Notes: a model not told the origin generated them from the letters alone. DNA of 64,000 nucleotides from Norana najaformis (GCA_964023275.1 OZ029918.1:33509037-33573036), one strand, 5' to 3'; shown: positions 24,640 through 37,600, numbered from the stretch's first letter. A program made the numbers and translations.

Positions 24640-24830
24640 TTATCATAAACTCCGCCACTGCCTTTAGTTGGGTGGTGCCAGTCCCAAGCCTGGATAAAGG
24701 AGGAGAGCGACGTCAACGGCCTTTGATGTCATAATATGTCGCTAAAAACAGTGGAACTACTATAGATCATATATTAAGTACCTACAAAAGTATTAAAACA
24801 TATTCAGTTGTTATTACATAGCCTTCAATA

Positions 24831-25049
24831 GAGTTGGACGCGGTGGTGTAGTGGTATGGTCTGTGCCTCGTAACCGGAGCGGAGCGTCGCGGGTTCGAAT
24901 CTACCTCAAGCCACTGTGGAGCGACCTTGGACAAGTCGCTCACCCACAGTTGTCTGTAAGGAAGGCAATGGGAAACCACCTCACTCATCTCATCCCCGGG
25001 TGGCATAAAGCCAATGGACCCGTCTTCGAGCAGAGAACTCATCGTCATC
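24831..25049 (+). mobile_element. tRNA-derived SINE with intact 18-bp target duplication
   Basis: A 219-bp insert is flanked by the identical 18-mer attacatagccttcaata at 24813-24830 and 25050-25067. The head has a 'ggtgtagtggtat' A-box region and a 'gggttcgaatct' B-box, as in a pol III tRNA promoter. The body ('gggaaaccacctcactcat') and short 'atcgtcatc' tail are not tRNA. It differs from family 1. Perfect target duplications imply a fairly recent insertion. Confidence 0.85.
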
Positions 25050-25067
25050 ATTACATAGCCTTCAATA

Positions 25068-26378
25068 TATGAAAGCATTGTGAGTGACATAAGTATTGAA
25101 GTAGGCCTTAGTCATACAACGTAACATACAGGATAGTCATCTGTATGTCGATGCTTAAGTCACTGAGTACTTGTCTATAGTAAAAAAACTGATAGTTTTT
25201 AGTGATTTAGAGCGTTTTATGGAGGCAAATGCGATGACAGAACCTCAAGACACACAATGCTGTCCGTTAGATTACCGGCAAATGGTGATAGAACCGCGCT
25301 GCGCCGATCAGTTGGACAAAACACGATGACGCAGTAAAAGGGGCGGCGTGCCCAGGACTCCCTCAGATGCAGATTGTCTGGGAGCAGTGTGGCCAAGAAG
25401 CAATATTGACTGGTAACCGGGGCTTCTAAACCAGGTAGTTATTGCGAGCATTTGCGATATTAGTCCCTAATATTGTAGCCTAGCTTTGCTACTAACCGCC
25501 TCTCAAATTCAGATTCAGTGACTTTGTGCGCGTAATAAGTACTTTAAATAAGTAAATATTAGTTTTTATGATTTAATAACCGTTGCTGAGCCTATTGTCC
25601 ATTGCTTTGTTTTGAACCAACGCATTCGGGTGTTACAAGCTAAACACTCAACAAATGAACCAATGTGCTTCGCACATAAAGAGCTACTAACAGACGTGAC
25701 ATTCTCTTAGCTTTAAACGGACAACATAGTGTCTGCTGTAAACAGGGATTACTCTTATGTAAAGAAGGAGCCATGACACAATATCTGCCGAGCGCAATAC
25801 TCCAGACCTCTTACCCTGGACCAACATTAATCCGAAGGTCTTATGGCTCTGTAACGAATGGCCAGACATTGCATGGGATAACTGGCGACTGACGTTTCCC
25901 TGGGTCGATCTTACCCAGGCTCCCCTCTCGGCCGAACATTTCCCATCTCTCCGTTCAGCGGTAAACTCGGCCAGGGTTTGCGTTTTTAACCTTTCGATGC
26001 ATCATATCTGTACGTCCTTTTCTCTATGCTTGCTCCCAATTTGCCTTGTCTGCCCTTCTGCGAGAATATTGGCGACCTTCTGCTCCTCTGCTCTGCTCTC
26101 TTTCTCTGCATGTCTCTGTGCCTCTGTCTGGGTGTCTTTCTGTTTCTTTATCACTGTCTCTCTGTCTGTCCGTCTCTCTGTCTGTCTCCGTCTTCCTCAG
26201 GCTGTCTTACGTACAGATTAGCTCTTTCTGCTTGCCTTAATAATTCTACATCAAATTGCTTTGTCGCTCAGTCTCTGTGTTGTTCTCTGTCTCTTCCCCT
26301 GTATGTCTCTCTGTCTCTCTCTGTCTGTATAACTCTCTGCGTTACCTCACGCACACGCACACGCACACACTCACACAT

Positions 26379-26379
<1 letters not shown>
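25068..26379. other. Intergenic, no gene seen
   Basis: No homology or splice-supported frame is visible. The part from 26000 becomes strongly pyrimidine-rich (CTCTGTCT), leading into the tetranucleotide tract. A fragment with 'gcgcgtaataagtac', like one at 51960, lies near 25530. Confidence 0.5.
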
Positions 26380-26412
<33 letters not shown>

Positions 26413-27110
26413 CATCCATCCATCCATCCATCCATCCATCCATCCATCCATCCATCCATCCATCCATCCATCCATCCATCCATCCATCCATCCATCCATC
26501 CATCCATCCATCCATCCATCCATCCATCCATCCATCCATCCATCCATCCATCCATCCATCCATCCATCCATCCATCCATCCATCCATCCATCCATCCATC
26601 CATCCATCCATCCATCCATCCATCCATCCATCCATCCATCCATCCATCCATCCATCCATCCATCCATCCATCCATCCATCCATCCATCCATCCATCCATC
26701 CATCCATCCATCCATCCATCCATCCATCCATCCATCCATCCATCCATCCATCCATCCATCCATCCATCCATCCATCCATCCATCCATCCATCCATCCATC
26801 CATCCATCCATCCATCCATCCATCCATCCATCCATCCATCCATCCATCCATCCATCCATCCATCCATCCATCCATCCATCCATCCATCCATCCATCCATC
26901 CATCCATCCATCCATCCATCCATCCATCCATCCATCCATCCATCCATCCATCCATCCATCCATCCATCCATCCATCCATCCATCCATCCATCCATCCATC
27001 CATCCATCCATCCATCCATCCATCCATCCATCCATCCATCCATCCATCCATCCATCTATCTATCTATCTATCTATCTATCCATCCATCTATCTGTCTATC
27101 TATCAATCTA
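26380..27110. repeat. 646-bp perfect (ATCC)n tract with (ATCT)n shoulders
   Basis: From 26411 to 27056 the sequence is uninterrupted ATCC, about 161 units, with ATCT units on both sides. All frames are open: plus-strand frames encode repeating Ile-His-Pro-Ser and minus-strand frames Trp-Met-Asp-Gly. These ORFs, including a 428-codon one, are artefacts. Confidence 0.97.
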
Positions 27111-27289
27111 TCTATCCAGCTATCCATCTATCCATCCATTTATCTGTCTATCTATCTTCTTCCACCCTTCTCTCTTCAAGCCATCAAGACACATAGACCC
27201 TGCTGCAGCGGCTGACGCCTTGAAGAAGGTCCCTAGACCAACAGGATGGACATACACCCTGCAATACGAACGGACAAAAGAAAGATTAG

Positions 27290-27500
27290 AAGTAAACCAA
27301 GGGACAGCTTAAGGGACAGGCTAATGAACAGACTAAGAAACAGACTAAGGGAAGGACTACGGGACGAAGTAAGAGACGGGCTAACGTACCTACTAAAGAA
27401 CAGACTACGGAACAGACTACTGGATGGACTAAAGAATGGATAAAGAGACCGGAAGACAGACTAACAGACGAACTAAGGCAGAGACTAAAGGACAAGACTA
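27290..27500 (+). repeat. 12-bp degenerate minisatellite
   Basis: Units like 'gaacagactaag' or 'gggacagactaa' repeat about 16 times. Translated, they give RLRNRLREGL-like patterns, a by-product of the 12-bp period rather than a coiled coil. Confidence 0.7.
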
Positions 27501-28035
27501 AAATGAGGGCAAAGAGTTGGACTAAAGCGGACGGACGGAAATACTGCTGCGATCAGAGAAAGCGATGCATCCGAGTGGAAGCCGTTATAGCGATGGTCTG
27601 ATCGTTCCCCCATTGGGAAGGGCCGTATATAAAACCATGAGAGCAGATATCGTCTATTCTGACTGACTTCAGGGAGTCACTAAAGTCGGACGGACGGTCG
27701 GACGGACGGACGTTCGGAAGGAGGATGGTAGAAAGATGACGGACTGATAGAAGATAGAGGGAAGAAGAGGATGAGAGGGAAAAGAGTGCAATAATAAAAT
27801 TCGGAAGAAGCGGGGTACAAAGAAATGGAATAAGAAAGTGAAGAGGAAGGAAGAGAAACGGAATTGAGGAAAATCAGAAGGAGGAGCAAAAGGAGAATGA
27901 GGAGTAAAAGAAGGAGGATGAAAAGGAGGAGAAGGAGGAGGAGGAGGAGGAGGAGGAAAGGTGATAGATTATTAAACTATTTGAGAGAAAAGGAAATACT
28001 ACGACATGGAAGGAAATCTCGGAATGGAGTAGCGA

Positions 28036-28323
28036 CAGAGTCGGACTGGGACCCTTTTGGGGGCCCAACTATTTCAATCATGCAAGGGGCCCCAGGCCCA
28101 ACCTGGCCCACAAAATGCGGCTTTAGACTAATTAATTTATTTTAGGCATATCCTGCACATAATAAAAATTATAATATAAATAATAATAACAGTATTGATA
28201 AAAATGACAGGCCTCAAAGGTTGCTGCTATTGTTTTACTTCATTTCTGCCCTGGGGTCCCCATGCACTGAAATCAGGGGCCCATGTGCCATGGGACACGG
28301 ACACAGTGGCCAGTCCGCCGCTG
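28036..28323 (+). mobile_element. Non-autonomous hAT-type MITE with 8-bp target duplication
   Basis: The 288-bp element starts CAGAGTCGGACTGG and ends CCAGTCCGCCGCTG, imperfect terminal inverted repeats bounded by CAG...CTG. It is flanked by the identical octamer agtagcga at 28028-28035 and 28324-28331. Eight-base target duplications with CAG-type termini are hallmarks of the hAT superfamily. There is no transposase ORF inside, so it needs a partner in trans. Confidence 0.85.
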
Positions 28324-28331
28324 AGTAGCGA

Positions 28332-30071
28332 CAGCATGCTAAGGGATAAATATTCAGAAAGGGAATTAAGACTGAAAGAACTAAGAGAGATGGAGCAAAG
28401 AAGATTATGTGGAGAGGATGTGTGTGAGAGAGAGACAGAGACAGAGATAACAAAAGAGACAGAGACAGAGAAAGAGACAGAGATAGAGACAGACACAGAG
28501 ACAAGTATGAATGAGATTGACGAATTGAGAGTGAAGAATTGAACGTGAGAAACAGTGGAAGTGAGAGAGAGACACACAGAGAGACAGAGAGAGACAGACA
28601 GACAGAGAGAGGACAACGAAAGAGAAGTGAGAATGAGTGAGAAGGCAAGAAAGGGAGATGAGGGGAGGGAAGGGGTGGAAATGAAAGGAGGGGTCCTCTT
28701 ACACCTTCAGTGAACAGAGGTGCATTGCACTGCCGGTTTCATATACCATATACGAACCTTGTGAATCTGACTCGTTCCAGTCTAATCAAACCGTCGGGAG
28801 AACTTGATGGATGTACCCGATTGATGTCAGCCAAACAAAGCGAATCCGGATAAGACAAAGCACAGCTGAGGCCAAACCCCGCCAAGGCCAACAAGGACCC
28901 GGTGTGAGGCCAAATCGGTTCTGGGCTAAGACTGTTCCGACTTTGCCCATTTTTGCGCTACACGACACCTTTTGGTTTGAGCGCTGGCCTTGCAAAGCGG
29001 AGTGCGGGACGGTTACCTTGAGCAAGTCCTTGGCTCACAATTGTTGCTCAGCTATGTAGTGGCGCTTAATAAATGCAGAAATAATAATACTAACGCAGAA
29101 AGGCGTTTTTTGAAAGCATCCTGTTGCCTTGACGGCAATATTTGATACAAAACAAAATTTTAGTAAGTGGAAAATTGGAGACCGAGCAATCGCCCAGTAA
29201 ATCTTTGCTTACGCTGTTGCAATTAGGATACAACATGATTCTGACGAACGAAACGGTAGCAAACTATATCGACAGAACATTTCTATTTTCAGCAGTGCTT
29301 TTTTTCTAGACAAAAAAGGTTCCGGAACTGAACAATTTTGGAGTTTTTTGCTAAAATTTCATTATTTTTATCAATCAAAAAACACTGAAAACAGTGTAAA
29401 GTTGTAAACCCTGAAATTGAATTAAAATTAGTTACATTAAATTACATAATTAAAATAACTTAGTAGCACAATCTTTTATTAAAAACTAAATTATTTTTAT
29501 TAGCCGAAAAAGGTGCCAGAACGCGGCTCCGGAGCGTTCCGTCTGAAAAAAGCACTGATTTTCAGAAACAAATCTCCGAGTCACAATATTTGTCGGAACT
29601 GTTTTCGCTCGGGGTTGTTTTGGCTTCACATCGGTCGCCATACCCGCTCACCAACGCGGAGACACGCTACTCCGCAGAGGCTTGATAGTAGACAGCCTGA
29701 GATCTATGGGAGTTGAATGTTCTCGCTCTCGTCTTTCTCTGGCTTGGATATTTCTCCAGGCACGAACGCAGAATAGACAGAGAGACAGCAGGAGATTTCT
29801 GGAGATTTCTGGAATAATCCTTAGAGGATCGTTGGACCGCGAAATGTTTGACAAGTTTTATTATTTGACTATTATTATTTCTTATATTTTTTACCCGAAG
29901 TATATATGATCCTTCTGGATTACAAAAAATAGGAGAGCGTTGTTCTGAAATAGATGGTCTTGTTGTGGTGGTCTTATCGGTGGAAAAGATGTTGCAAAAA
30001 GCCACAGCACTGAAGCGCTGGATAGCCAGAATTATTATTATTATCATTATCACCATCACCATCATCATTAC

Positions 30072-30108
<37 letters not shown>

Positions 30109-31095
30109 GTCATCATCATCATCATCATCATCATCATTATTATTATTAATATTATTATTTTCACCATCACCATCATCATCTCCAACACCACCACCAACAC
30201 CATCATCATCATCATCATCATTATTATTATTATTATTATTATTCCTTATTAATCAATGGTGGAGCATTCCATATTTGCAATGATGGACTATTCCACCACC
30301 TGCAGTCGATGGTTTGATTCCGCTCTATCAAGTGCTGGAATGTGTCCACCAGTTATTGGTGGACTTCAGAGACAACCAGAATTGGTGGAACTTACCACAC
30401 AATTTTTTTACAGTGTTGTTAGATAGAATATCTGTGATAGGTAGACAGCTTATGGTAGATAGGTAGATAGGCAAGTATGTAGGTAGTCAGATATGTCACG
30501 CTTTCTAAGAATGTCTCGAAGGCGATCCTTTTCTGAGGATGATTGACATTGACCCTCATCTGAACTCGGAAATTCAGTTCACAGTTCGAACATAATTCAT
30601 CTGTTGGAAATGAGCCGCAGCGCTTTACAGAAACAAAAGTTTCAGACGTCATCTTGCACGGCATTATCTTCATTAGACTTTGTTGTATACTACGAATGTA
30701 CAAGCTGGATATTTATATGGCGCCTTACATGAACCTCAAAAAAGCGCTGGAACATGACAATCTAATAGATCGAGAGACGTGCGTCGCAAGAGCAGCTAGA
30801 AATCTGTCCTATTGCCTTCGTCAGCTATAACGACTTTGCGGCGTCGCTCTGTACATTAACCTTGTCACATTATATCATATCACATCAGCTCACGAATCTA
30901 ACTCGAACAGACGGGAAATCGCGTTGCTTTTGACAGACGATCTAGGTTCGATTAGACGCAATAAAACGGTCATAAAAGGGTCATAACCTTTGACATCGCT
31001 ATGGCGCCAATTAACACGAATCAAGCATTGGTCGGTCGTACATTCCGAAGCAAATTCAGCAGACGTCGAAAGACGGAATTTAGGACTACGTCTCT
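28332..31095. other. Intergenic; GA tract, SINE tail, (ATC)n
   Basis: Positions 28370-28660 are GA/GACA-rich. Around 29000-29095 there is a 3' fragment of SINE family 1 ('ttgagcaagtcc' to 'aataaatgcagaaataat'). Positions 30035-30245 are an interrupted ATC/ATT trinucleotide field. I see no conserved coding region. Confidence 0.55.
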
Positions 31096-31099
31096 CGAT

Positions 31100-31345
31100 T
31101 GGCTCCTCCTCCTCCTGCCCTTCTTCCTACTCCTTCCCATCCTCCTCCTTCTCCTCCTCCTCTTTCTCCTCCTCCTCCTCCCCTTCTTCCTACTCCTTTC
31201 CATCCTCCTTCTCCTCCTCCTCCTTCTTCTCCTCCTCCTCCTCCCCTTCCTCCTCCTCCTTCTCCTCCTCTTCCTTCTCCTCCTCCTCCCTCTTCTCCTC
31301 CTTCCCCTCTTCCTCCTTCTATTCCTCCTGCTCGTGCTAATCCTC
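31100..31345. repeat. Polypyrimidine (CTC)n tract
   Basis: About 245 bp of CTC/CTT triplets on the plus strand. All three plus frames are open (Leu, Ser or Pro runs) and are artefacts. Similar tracts lie at 33590-33840 and 38770-38950; those two belong to the duplicated block. Confidence 0.85.
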
Positions 31346-31399
31346 ATTCTGTTTAATTCTAAGTTGTTTCTATCTCCTCATGTAGCTAATCACTCTACC

Positions 31400-32545
31400 T
31401 TCTACTAAAAGGTGAGACAAAGTAAGGCAAGGCTAAGTAAGGTAAGGTCATATATAAGGTCAGGTCAGGTACGTCAAGGTAAGGTAAAGGGTGGTAGGTA
31501 AGATAAGGTAAGGCAAGGTCATATAAAGTCAGGTCAGTTTTGGTACATTAAAGCATAGAAGGTAAGGCAGGGTTTTGTGTATATGTGTGTATATGCTGCT
31601 CACATCAAAAGTGAATTGTGCAAACGAAACGAATCTTCAAAACTTTGCCTGCAGCATTCATGTCTGAAGCCAATTATTTTATTTGCAAAGAATTCGCAGT
31701 TGTTCCAAAATCTGTTTGCAACAAATTGTTAAGTTTTGCTAAAGGAGGGCGGAGATAGTTATTGTTTATAAAAAACAACTGAGCCAACTCAAGAGGCACT
31801 TAATATCAACTAGCAATAAGCCTGCTAACACAATGAACATCTCAGATATGAAACTGGAGAACACTAATGATTCAGGCTACACATCACTGCGTCGGCGAAT
31901 ACTGGAGGCTACCTAAATTTGTTTCAATTGTATCTTATGCTGACAACATACATCTTTGGCAGACTATGCACAGCGGTGTATGCGCCTTTTTAGCAAGGGC
32001 GTGCAGTACGTGGATGAAACTTGAGGGGTCTGGTACTGCGAGACCCAACGGCGAAAAGCCCCTTATGACGGACTGATACGGCGCCACGTGATAAGCTCCA
32101 AAGCGGTGTCCGGGATAGAACCCCGGAGGCCAACGCATTTTTAAGCATGTCGTGTGAAACTGAGCATTTTTGAGCTACATGTGCTAGTGCTGTTTTTGTG
32201 GCGAATATAGTTAATAAATCAGTGTGAAAAATACAATTTATTGTAAGATACTCGTTGGCCCATCGATAGACCAAAGTCTAGAGTCAGTATACCGGGAGGG
32301 AGTACACCTAAAACATCTAATCGGATCTTTACGAATCCCAAGAGCGATGGTTTTGGACGCAGTGGGCCCCTTCCCGGCCAGATAAGCCACTGACCATGCA
32401 TCACTTCAGGAAAATTATTTTACACGAAAACACACGGTTAACAACAGTTTTCACAAACATTTTCTTACTGACAAATTCTATTACATGGAGACGCTCAGTC
32501 ACTCCATGTATGTCTAATTCTCTGCCTGTCTCTCTGCCTCTTTCT

Positions 32546-32627
<82 letters not shown>

Positions 32628-33475
32628 CGACTTAAACTAAAAAATCAAAAACAAGAAAATCAACACATCAAAAAATATAGCATCTAAATAAAAGACATGT
32701 GTGACTTCAGCGTATAGCAGGTCGTGGTGTGTATTCTTATTTAAAATACAACTAATGACTCGTTACTGTGACCCATTTAGCTGGTATAATGAACTCTACG
32801 TCAGTTGGTATTATTGAGAGAAATTCTTACTCCAGTCAGAGGTTCTCCGTGAACCGAGGGCCCCATGAAGTTGTATATGTTGCACACTGGTTAATCCGGC
32901 TCTCAAGGTAACGAAAGTTAAGGCAGGGTAAAATAAGGGGGTTAAAGTAACCTAGCCTCACCTTGCTTTAACTTTTCTAGACTTAAGAAAGGTAAGGGAG
33001 TTAAGGAGAGTTCTTTCCATTATCTGGCCATCAAAGTTCAAGCCATGTAATGTAAGGTAAGGTAAGGCTAGATAAAGGAAGACCACATCTTGATAAACTC
33101 AAAAAGGTCACACTAAAAAAAGTTTGTGATAAAGTCGCTGTTCATTAAGCTATATGGCTTAGGGGTAGGCCTGCTATAATATATTGCAATTTTAAACAGA
33201 GACTATTGTCTAAGTGAGGCTTTCTGATTGCTTAGCGACGTTGACCGGGGTCAGTTGTATTGGTCAGTGGTCCAGATTTCCCATGGTGCAAGGCCGTACC
33301 CTTTGTTTGTCCGGCCATCTAGTAAGCCTTTGTTACCAGCCGCAATATGTTTGCCCGAACACCTGAATTAGCGCCGCATTCCCTGGCGAAAGTCGAGTAG
33401 ATTTTATCTCCAGCAGCTCTCAAACCATCCTCAAATGCATCCATAGAGATAATCATATATGCATAGAGATAATCA
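31400..33475. other. Intergenic; AAGGT repeats, (CT)n, a dispersed repeat
   Basis: Positions 31410-31560 and 32910-33070 have scattered 'ggtaaggta' units. Positions 32542-32618 are a pure (CT)n tract. Positions 31960-32110 carry a repeat ('gtggatgaaacttgaggggt', 'ggcgaaaagcccc', 'cgtgataagctc') also found at 38455-38590. No gene is seen. Confidence 0.55.
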
Positions 33476-33479
33476 TATA

Positions 33480-35866
33480 TGCATATGCAATTCATGAGTA
33501 CGCCCTGCTTCCTCGTCCTATTCCGGCTCCTACCAGTCGTTCCCCTTGTAATCTGTCTCTTCTTCAATCAAATCCTCAATCTTCACGTCCTTAACTTTCT
33601 CCTCTTTTTGCTCCTGTTCCTTTTCCTCCTTTTCTTCTGGTATTCTATTCCTCTTCCTCCTTTTCTTCTTCCTCTTCCTTCCGCCACATCCTTTTCTTCT
33701 TTTTCCTGCTCTTCTTTCTCTTCCTCCTCTTTTTCCTTCTCTGTCTTCCTCCATTTCCCCTCTTCATCATCTTCCTCCTCCGTCTTTCTCTTCCTCTTCC
33801 ACATCCTTCCTCCTCCTAGACCTCTTTCTCCTCCTGTTCTTATTCCTCGTCCATGATTCCGTCCCCTCTGGTTGTTGATCATTGTGAGTCAAGAGTTGCG
33901 AATATGCACAATTCTATCCGGATGTAGTGTTTTTTTATCCAGGCATCATTAGCCCTCCATCTATCCGTCTTCTTTATACGGTGCCTTTACGAGTTTCTTA
34001 GAAGAGCACTACATAAATATCTAAATAGCAACAAAACATGCATACGCGTACTTTATCATCATCGATAATACAACACTCAATCTCGTTCAACTAGCACTTG
34101 TGGATTCATATATAGGTTTTGATTAAAAAGGGTCAATACATGTATAAAAATATATATTATATATACATACTACATCTTCCACTACCACTTCCGCTACTAC
34201 TACTGCTAGTATAATATCTATGTATACATACGTATATACAGACAGGCATAATTACACACATAAAAAAACTTCAACACACTTGTATGTATTATGACTCATA
34301 TAATTATAGGCATAAACAATATGGGCAGTGTTTATGTATTCAGACAAACACTCGTTCGGTTATGTAAACACTGCATTATTTAGGCCTATGGGACTCCTTT
34401 AAAGTATACACGAGTCATTGAAAACTAATGCCTGTATTATGCTAGCCTGGATTTTTACACTGTTGTTATTCTTACATTTATTTTATTTACTACTGCTTCT
34501 TCTACTACAACTACCACTACTACAACTACACTACTACTACATCTTCCACTACTACTATTAGTATTATTACTATTACTACTACTTCTACTTATACTACTAT
34601 TACTAGTACTACCACTGCTACTATTACTCTTTCTACTAGTATTAGTCTTAAAATCCAGGGGATTTCTCCGTCGTAAATCACCACTGTACCAACTATCTGC
34701 ACAAATATAAAAGCCAAATTCTTACTGACATGATCACAGCTTGGTTTTGATGTGTCATTGCATCGGTTGATGCATTGTGCAATGGGCATTATGCACTGGC
34801 GCTATAAAAGTTGCTAAATATTTTAATTTTTATTATTAGAACTACGATTTCGCTGCATGCACCAAAATTCGCAACTGGTACGTAAAAAAGAAAGGCAAAC
34901 GTGTTGTAAGCTGCTATTAAGCACCTTCCAAGGCAAAGTAGCGTAATGTCAGTACATATCCTACTATCAAAACATTTCAAAAATTTATGATTGTCTATAA
35001 GGCACCATTTAGTCAGCTGTCAAAAGTTCTGCAACTTCACTATCAGCTGTAAACGTTCTTATAGTCAACAGCAAGCATTCTTTTACACTTTGGTGGATAA
35101 GCAAGTCATAACAGAGAAATCTTAAGTTTGCTAATGAATGACTACACATGGTCAGTGATTTCCAACACTTTTGACCAGCCACAAAGAACGTCCGAGACTT
35201 CAATACTATTCTGGTGGAAGGCACAGCATGAGTCCAAGTATTTATTAATCGAGTGAAACAATTTCTTATATGACAGGTGAGCAATGCAACATAATTCCTT
35301 GCAATAATCACATACAGTAATGTCATAGAAAGTTAATGTGATCCTATAAGTTAAATAATGCAACGTAACAGGATTAACTCTAGGATTACATATTTGAATT
35401 GTTTGGTAAACCTTTATTAGTTAAGTCCCACTTACTGTCAAACTATTTGGGCTCCAAAAGCCTGCGTTTCTGCCAACGTCTTCGTCTATATGTGACACTG
35501 GAAACAAAACAAGAAATTTGTGTTTAATTTGGTAATGTAAGTCAAGGTAAGAGTAAATAAAAAGTAAGGTAAAATAAGGAAGAAAAGTTTTGCCAATCAG
35601 AGACGTGGTAAGGAAAGTTTATTGTGAAAAGGTAAACTGAGCTAAGAAATGGAAAGGTAAGGAAACGTTATGTAAATGGTCATTTATTGCCCTACTTCTT
35701 GTACATTGCTTAAATCATTAACTGACTCAAAGATATGGTACTTGTGTGTAAAAGGGTCTTAGGCAAAAGCGCAAACGTGACCACAGCAATTTAACAACTA
35801 GACTACCTTTACTTATAGATTTCATGGGTTGACATTGAAATGAATCCTAATCTATTCTAACCGTAC
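33480..35866. repeat. Segmental duplication, condensed copy A
   Basis: Blocks here match blocks at 38.4-50.4 kb in the same order and orientation. 33590-33840 matches 38770-38950, 33850-34140 matches 38955-39225, 34250-34445 matches 40375-40585, 34725-35090 matches 43695-44060, and 35100-35866 matches 49700-50395. Shared strings include 'ctatccggatgta', 'tgtatgtattatgactcata', 'ttatgctagcctggat' and 'aattccttgcaataatcaca'. Copy A lacks the equivalent of 44.06-49.7 kb, including STARD3 exons 9 to 14. Confidence 0.75.
35436..35497 (-). pseudogene. STARD3: Orphan duplicate of STARD3 exon 8
   Basis: This is a minus-strand copy of exon 8 (49984-50045). It has the same 62-bp length, keeps the cag acceptor and gtaagt donor, and has no stop in the inherited frame. 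The acidic DEDV core and GFWSPNS match DEEV and GFRSPNA. By eye, about 14 of 62 bases differ. It lies 9 kb beyond the STARD3 stop codon, and I find no partner exon nearby, so I call it a relic despite its intact look. Confidence 0.65.
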
Positions 35867-35875
35867 GGGGACAGG

Positions 35876-36003
35876 ATGAAACAAGAGTGTACAGAGAATA
35901 TAATCAAAAAGAGAAGACTGGTGTCTATGGGACATGTAATTCGTATGAACAAAGATAGAAGCGACCATCAAGCAATGAACTGGATTATCCTGAAGGGAAA
36001 TGG
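35876..36003 (+). pseudogene. LINE ORF2 C-terminal relic
   Basis: The plus frame reads TENIIKKRRLVSMGHVIRM and then ALNW-like residues and a Lys-Gly end. The R-R-L-x-x-x-GHV-x-RM motif is a common element of LINE ORF2 C-termini. Only about 40 codons remain. Confidence 0.6.
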
Positions 36004-37600
36004 AAGAATTTTTCTCATAATCATCGCTAAGATATGGATTATTAGCTCTTGCGCAGCTGAGACACACGTGGATCTGGCAGCTCTAGCTGGACTCGCACAA
36101 TAATAAGTGCTGGAACGAGCAGAAAAACGTGAGTCTGAGACATCAGATGTGAAAAGATGTTTCAAAGCGAGTCCCACAGGATAAAGAAAATTTTGTCATA
36201 AACGGGTGTTTCCAAGTCACGTATATTTTTGAATAGTGTGAACGTGACTTAAGAGAGAAAGTTCTGGAAGGAATGAAGGTGTGGTTAAATGATCCAGAAG
36301 ACCATAAATAGAAGAGTAAGTTACAAGTGAGAACTAACTGAATGAAAGATGGAGACGATATAATCATAACAGGAGAGCCGGACCGGACACGATATCTTGC
36401 GAAATTGATAAACGAGATAGTTGCTAAATATTCGAGTTGATGTAACTTAAGAAAAACATTTTTACAGTTTATTAAAGAAAGGTTTTTAGTATAAATATCT
36501 GAACTAAGAACTCGTTTATGTAAACACAGAATACAGACGTATAAGCGATCAGTATAGCCTATATGTCATAACAAACTCTAAAGGGAATAATGTAGACTCG
36601 AATGCAAAGCTGAAAATCAAGATAAGACTATCATACTTCGCGTTTTCTTTTGACATTCTGTAATAGCCATTCCATCTGATTCCGCCAGTTTTCTCTTTAC
36701 TAAACAAATAAATTTATGCTCTTAATGTAAATGCGATTAGATATCGTTGCTTATGCAAATATGTGTGCATGTGTGTGTGTGGGGGGGGGGGGGGTATGCG
36801 GGTGTGTGCAAACAACTCAAATGGTTGACGTGCTGTAATATCATCGCTTAAAGTCTTGTGCTAAAATAGGAGAACATTATGATCATGTAAACTCTCCGTA
36901 ACTAATTTATATATACATACGCGTAATATAGCACATCTTAAGTCCCTCTCAAACGTCTAAACCAACTGCTTTTTAAGATAGAAAATGTATGCATTGGGAT
37001 ACCCTCCATGAGGACACGCGAACACATTTGAAAGCACATTATTTATACAAGATTTATAAATTATGTTGCTTTTGTTTCAAACGTATAGCAATTTGATGAA
37101 AAATAGTTAACTACTCTAATGACTTCTACAAGACCATTATTATAATGCACAGTTAAGAGATTAATCCAAACAAAATGCAATGGGCGTAATCTAATCTAAT
37201 GACTTTTACAGCACCATAATCATAATGTACAAAACAACAGTCGATGATCATTTCTAAGCAAAATCGCTTTCCAGGTTAGAATCCATCACAGAAGTGGCCG
37301 AAATCATTAAATCATAGACATCATCAAGAAATAAGCCTATGTTACAAAATCAAATTAAAATTTACGAAATAAAAGTTGCTGCAAAATCTAGTTCTATCAC
37401 ATAGTCAAATGCTGTACCACAAGATAGACTCTCATCCTTGATCTCGTTTCAGTCACGCTTGGAACACTGGGGATCGTTGAAAAAGTGTCAGTCCATGTTT
37501 AATGCAAATTGTGTACCTAGCGAACTCGCCATTTAATCACTGACCTTGATCTGAGCGTTTTCTTCAAACCAGCACGGGACAGAACGGGAATCTAAAGCTC
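36004..37600. other. Intergenic, no gene seen
   Basis: Only short chance frames are present. A G16 homopolymer at 36780-36795 follows a (TG)n run. Near 37180-37260 lies a fragment of the SINE family ending in 'aatctaatctaatgactt'. Confidence 0.5.

Noticed and set aside
24837-24910. Possible free-standing tRNA gene
   Set aside because: The box-B-like sequence is inside a 219-bp insert flanked by an 18-bp target duplication, and no acceptor-stem pairing is apparent; it is a SINE head.
26026-27312. 428-codon plus-strand ORF and 215-codon minus-strand ORFs
   Set aside because: They are translations of the perfect ATCC tetranucleotide tract, open in all frames.
27246-27443. Arg/Leu-rich coiled-coil-like ORF
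   Set aside because: It is explained by the 12-bp degenerate minisatellite.
30990-31408. Ser-, Leu- or Arg-rich ORFs of up to 135 codons
   Set aside because: They are produced by the (CTC)n polypyrimidine tract.
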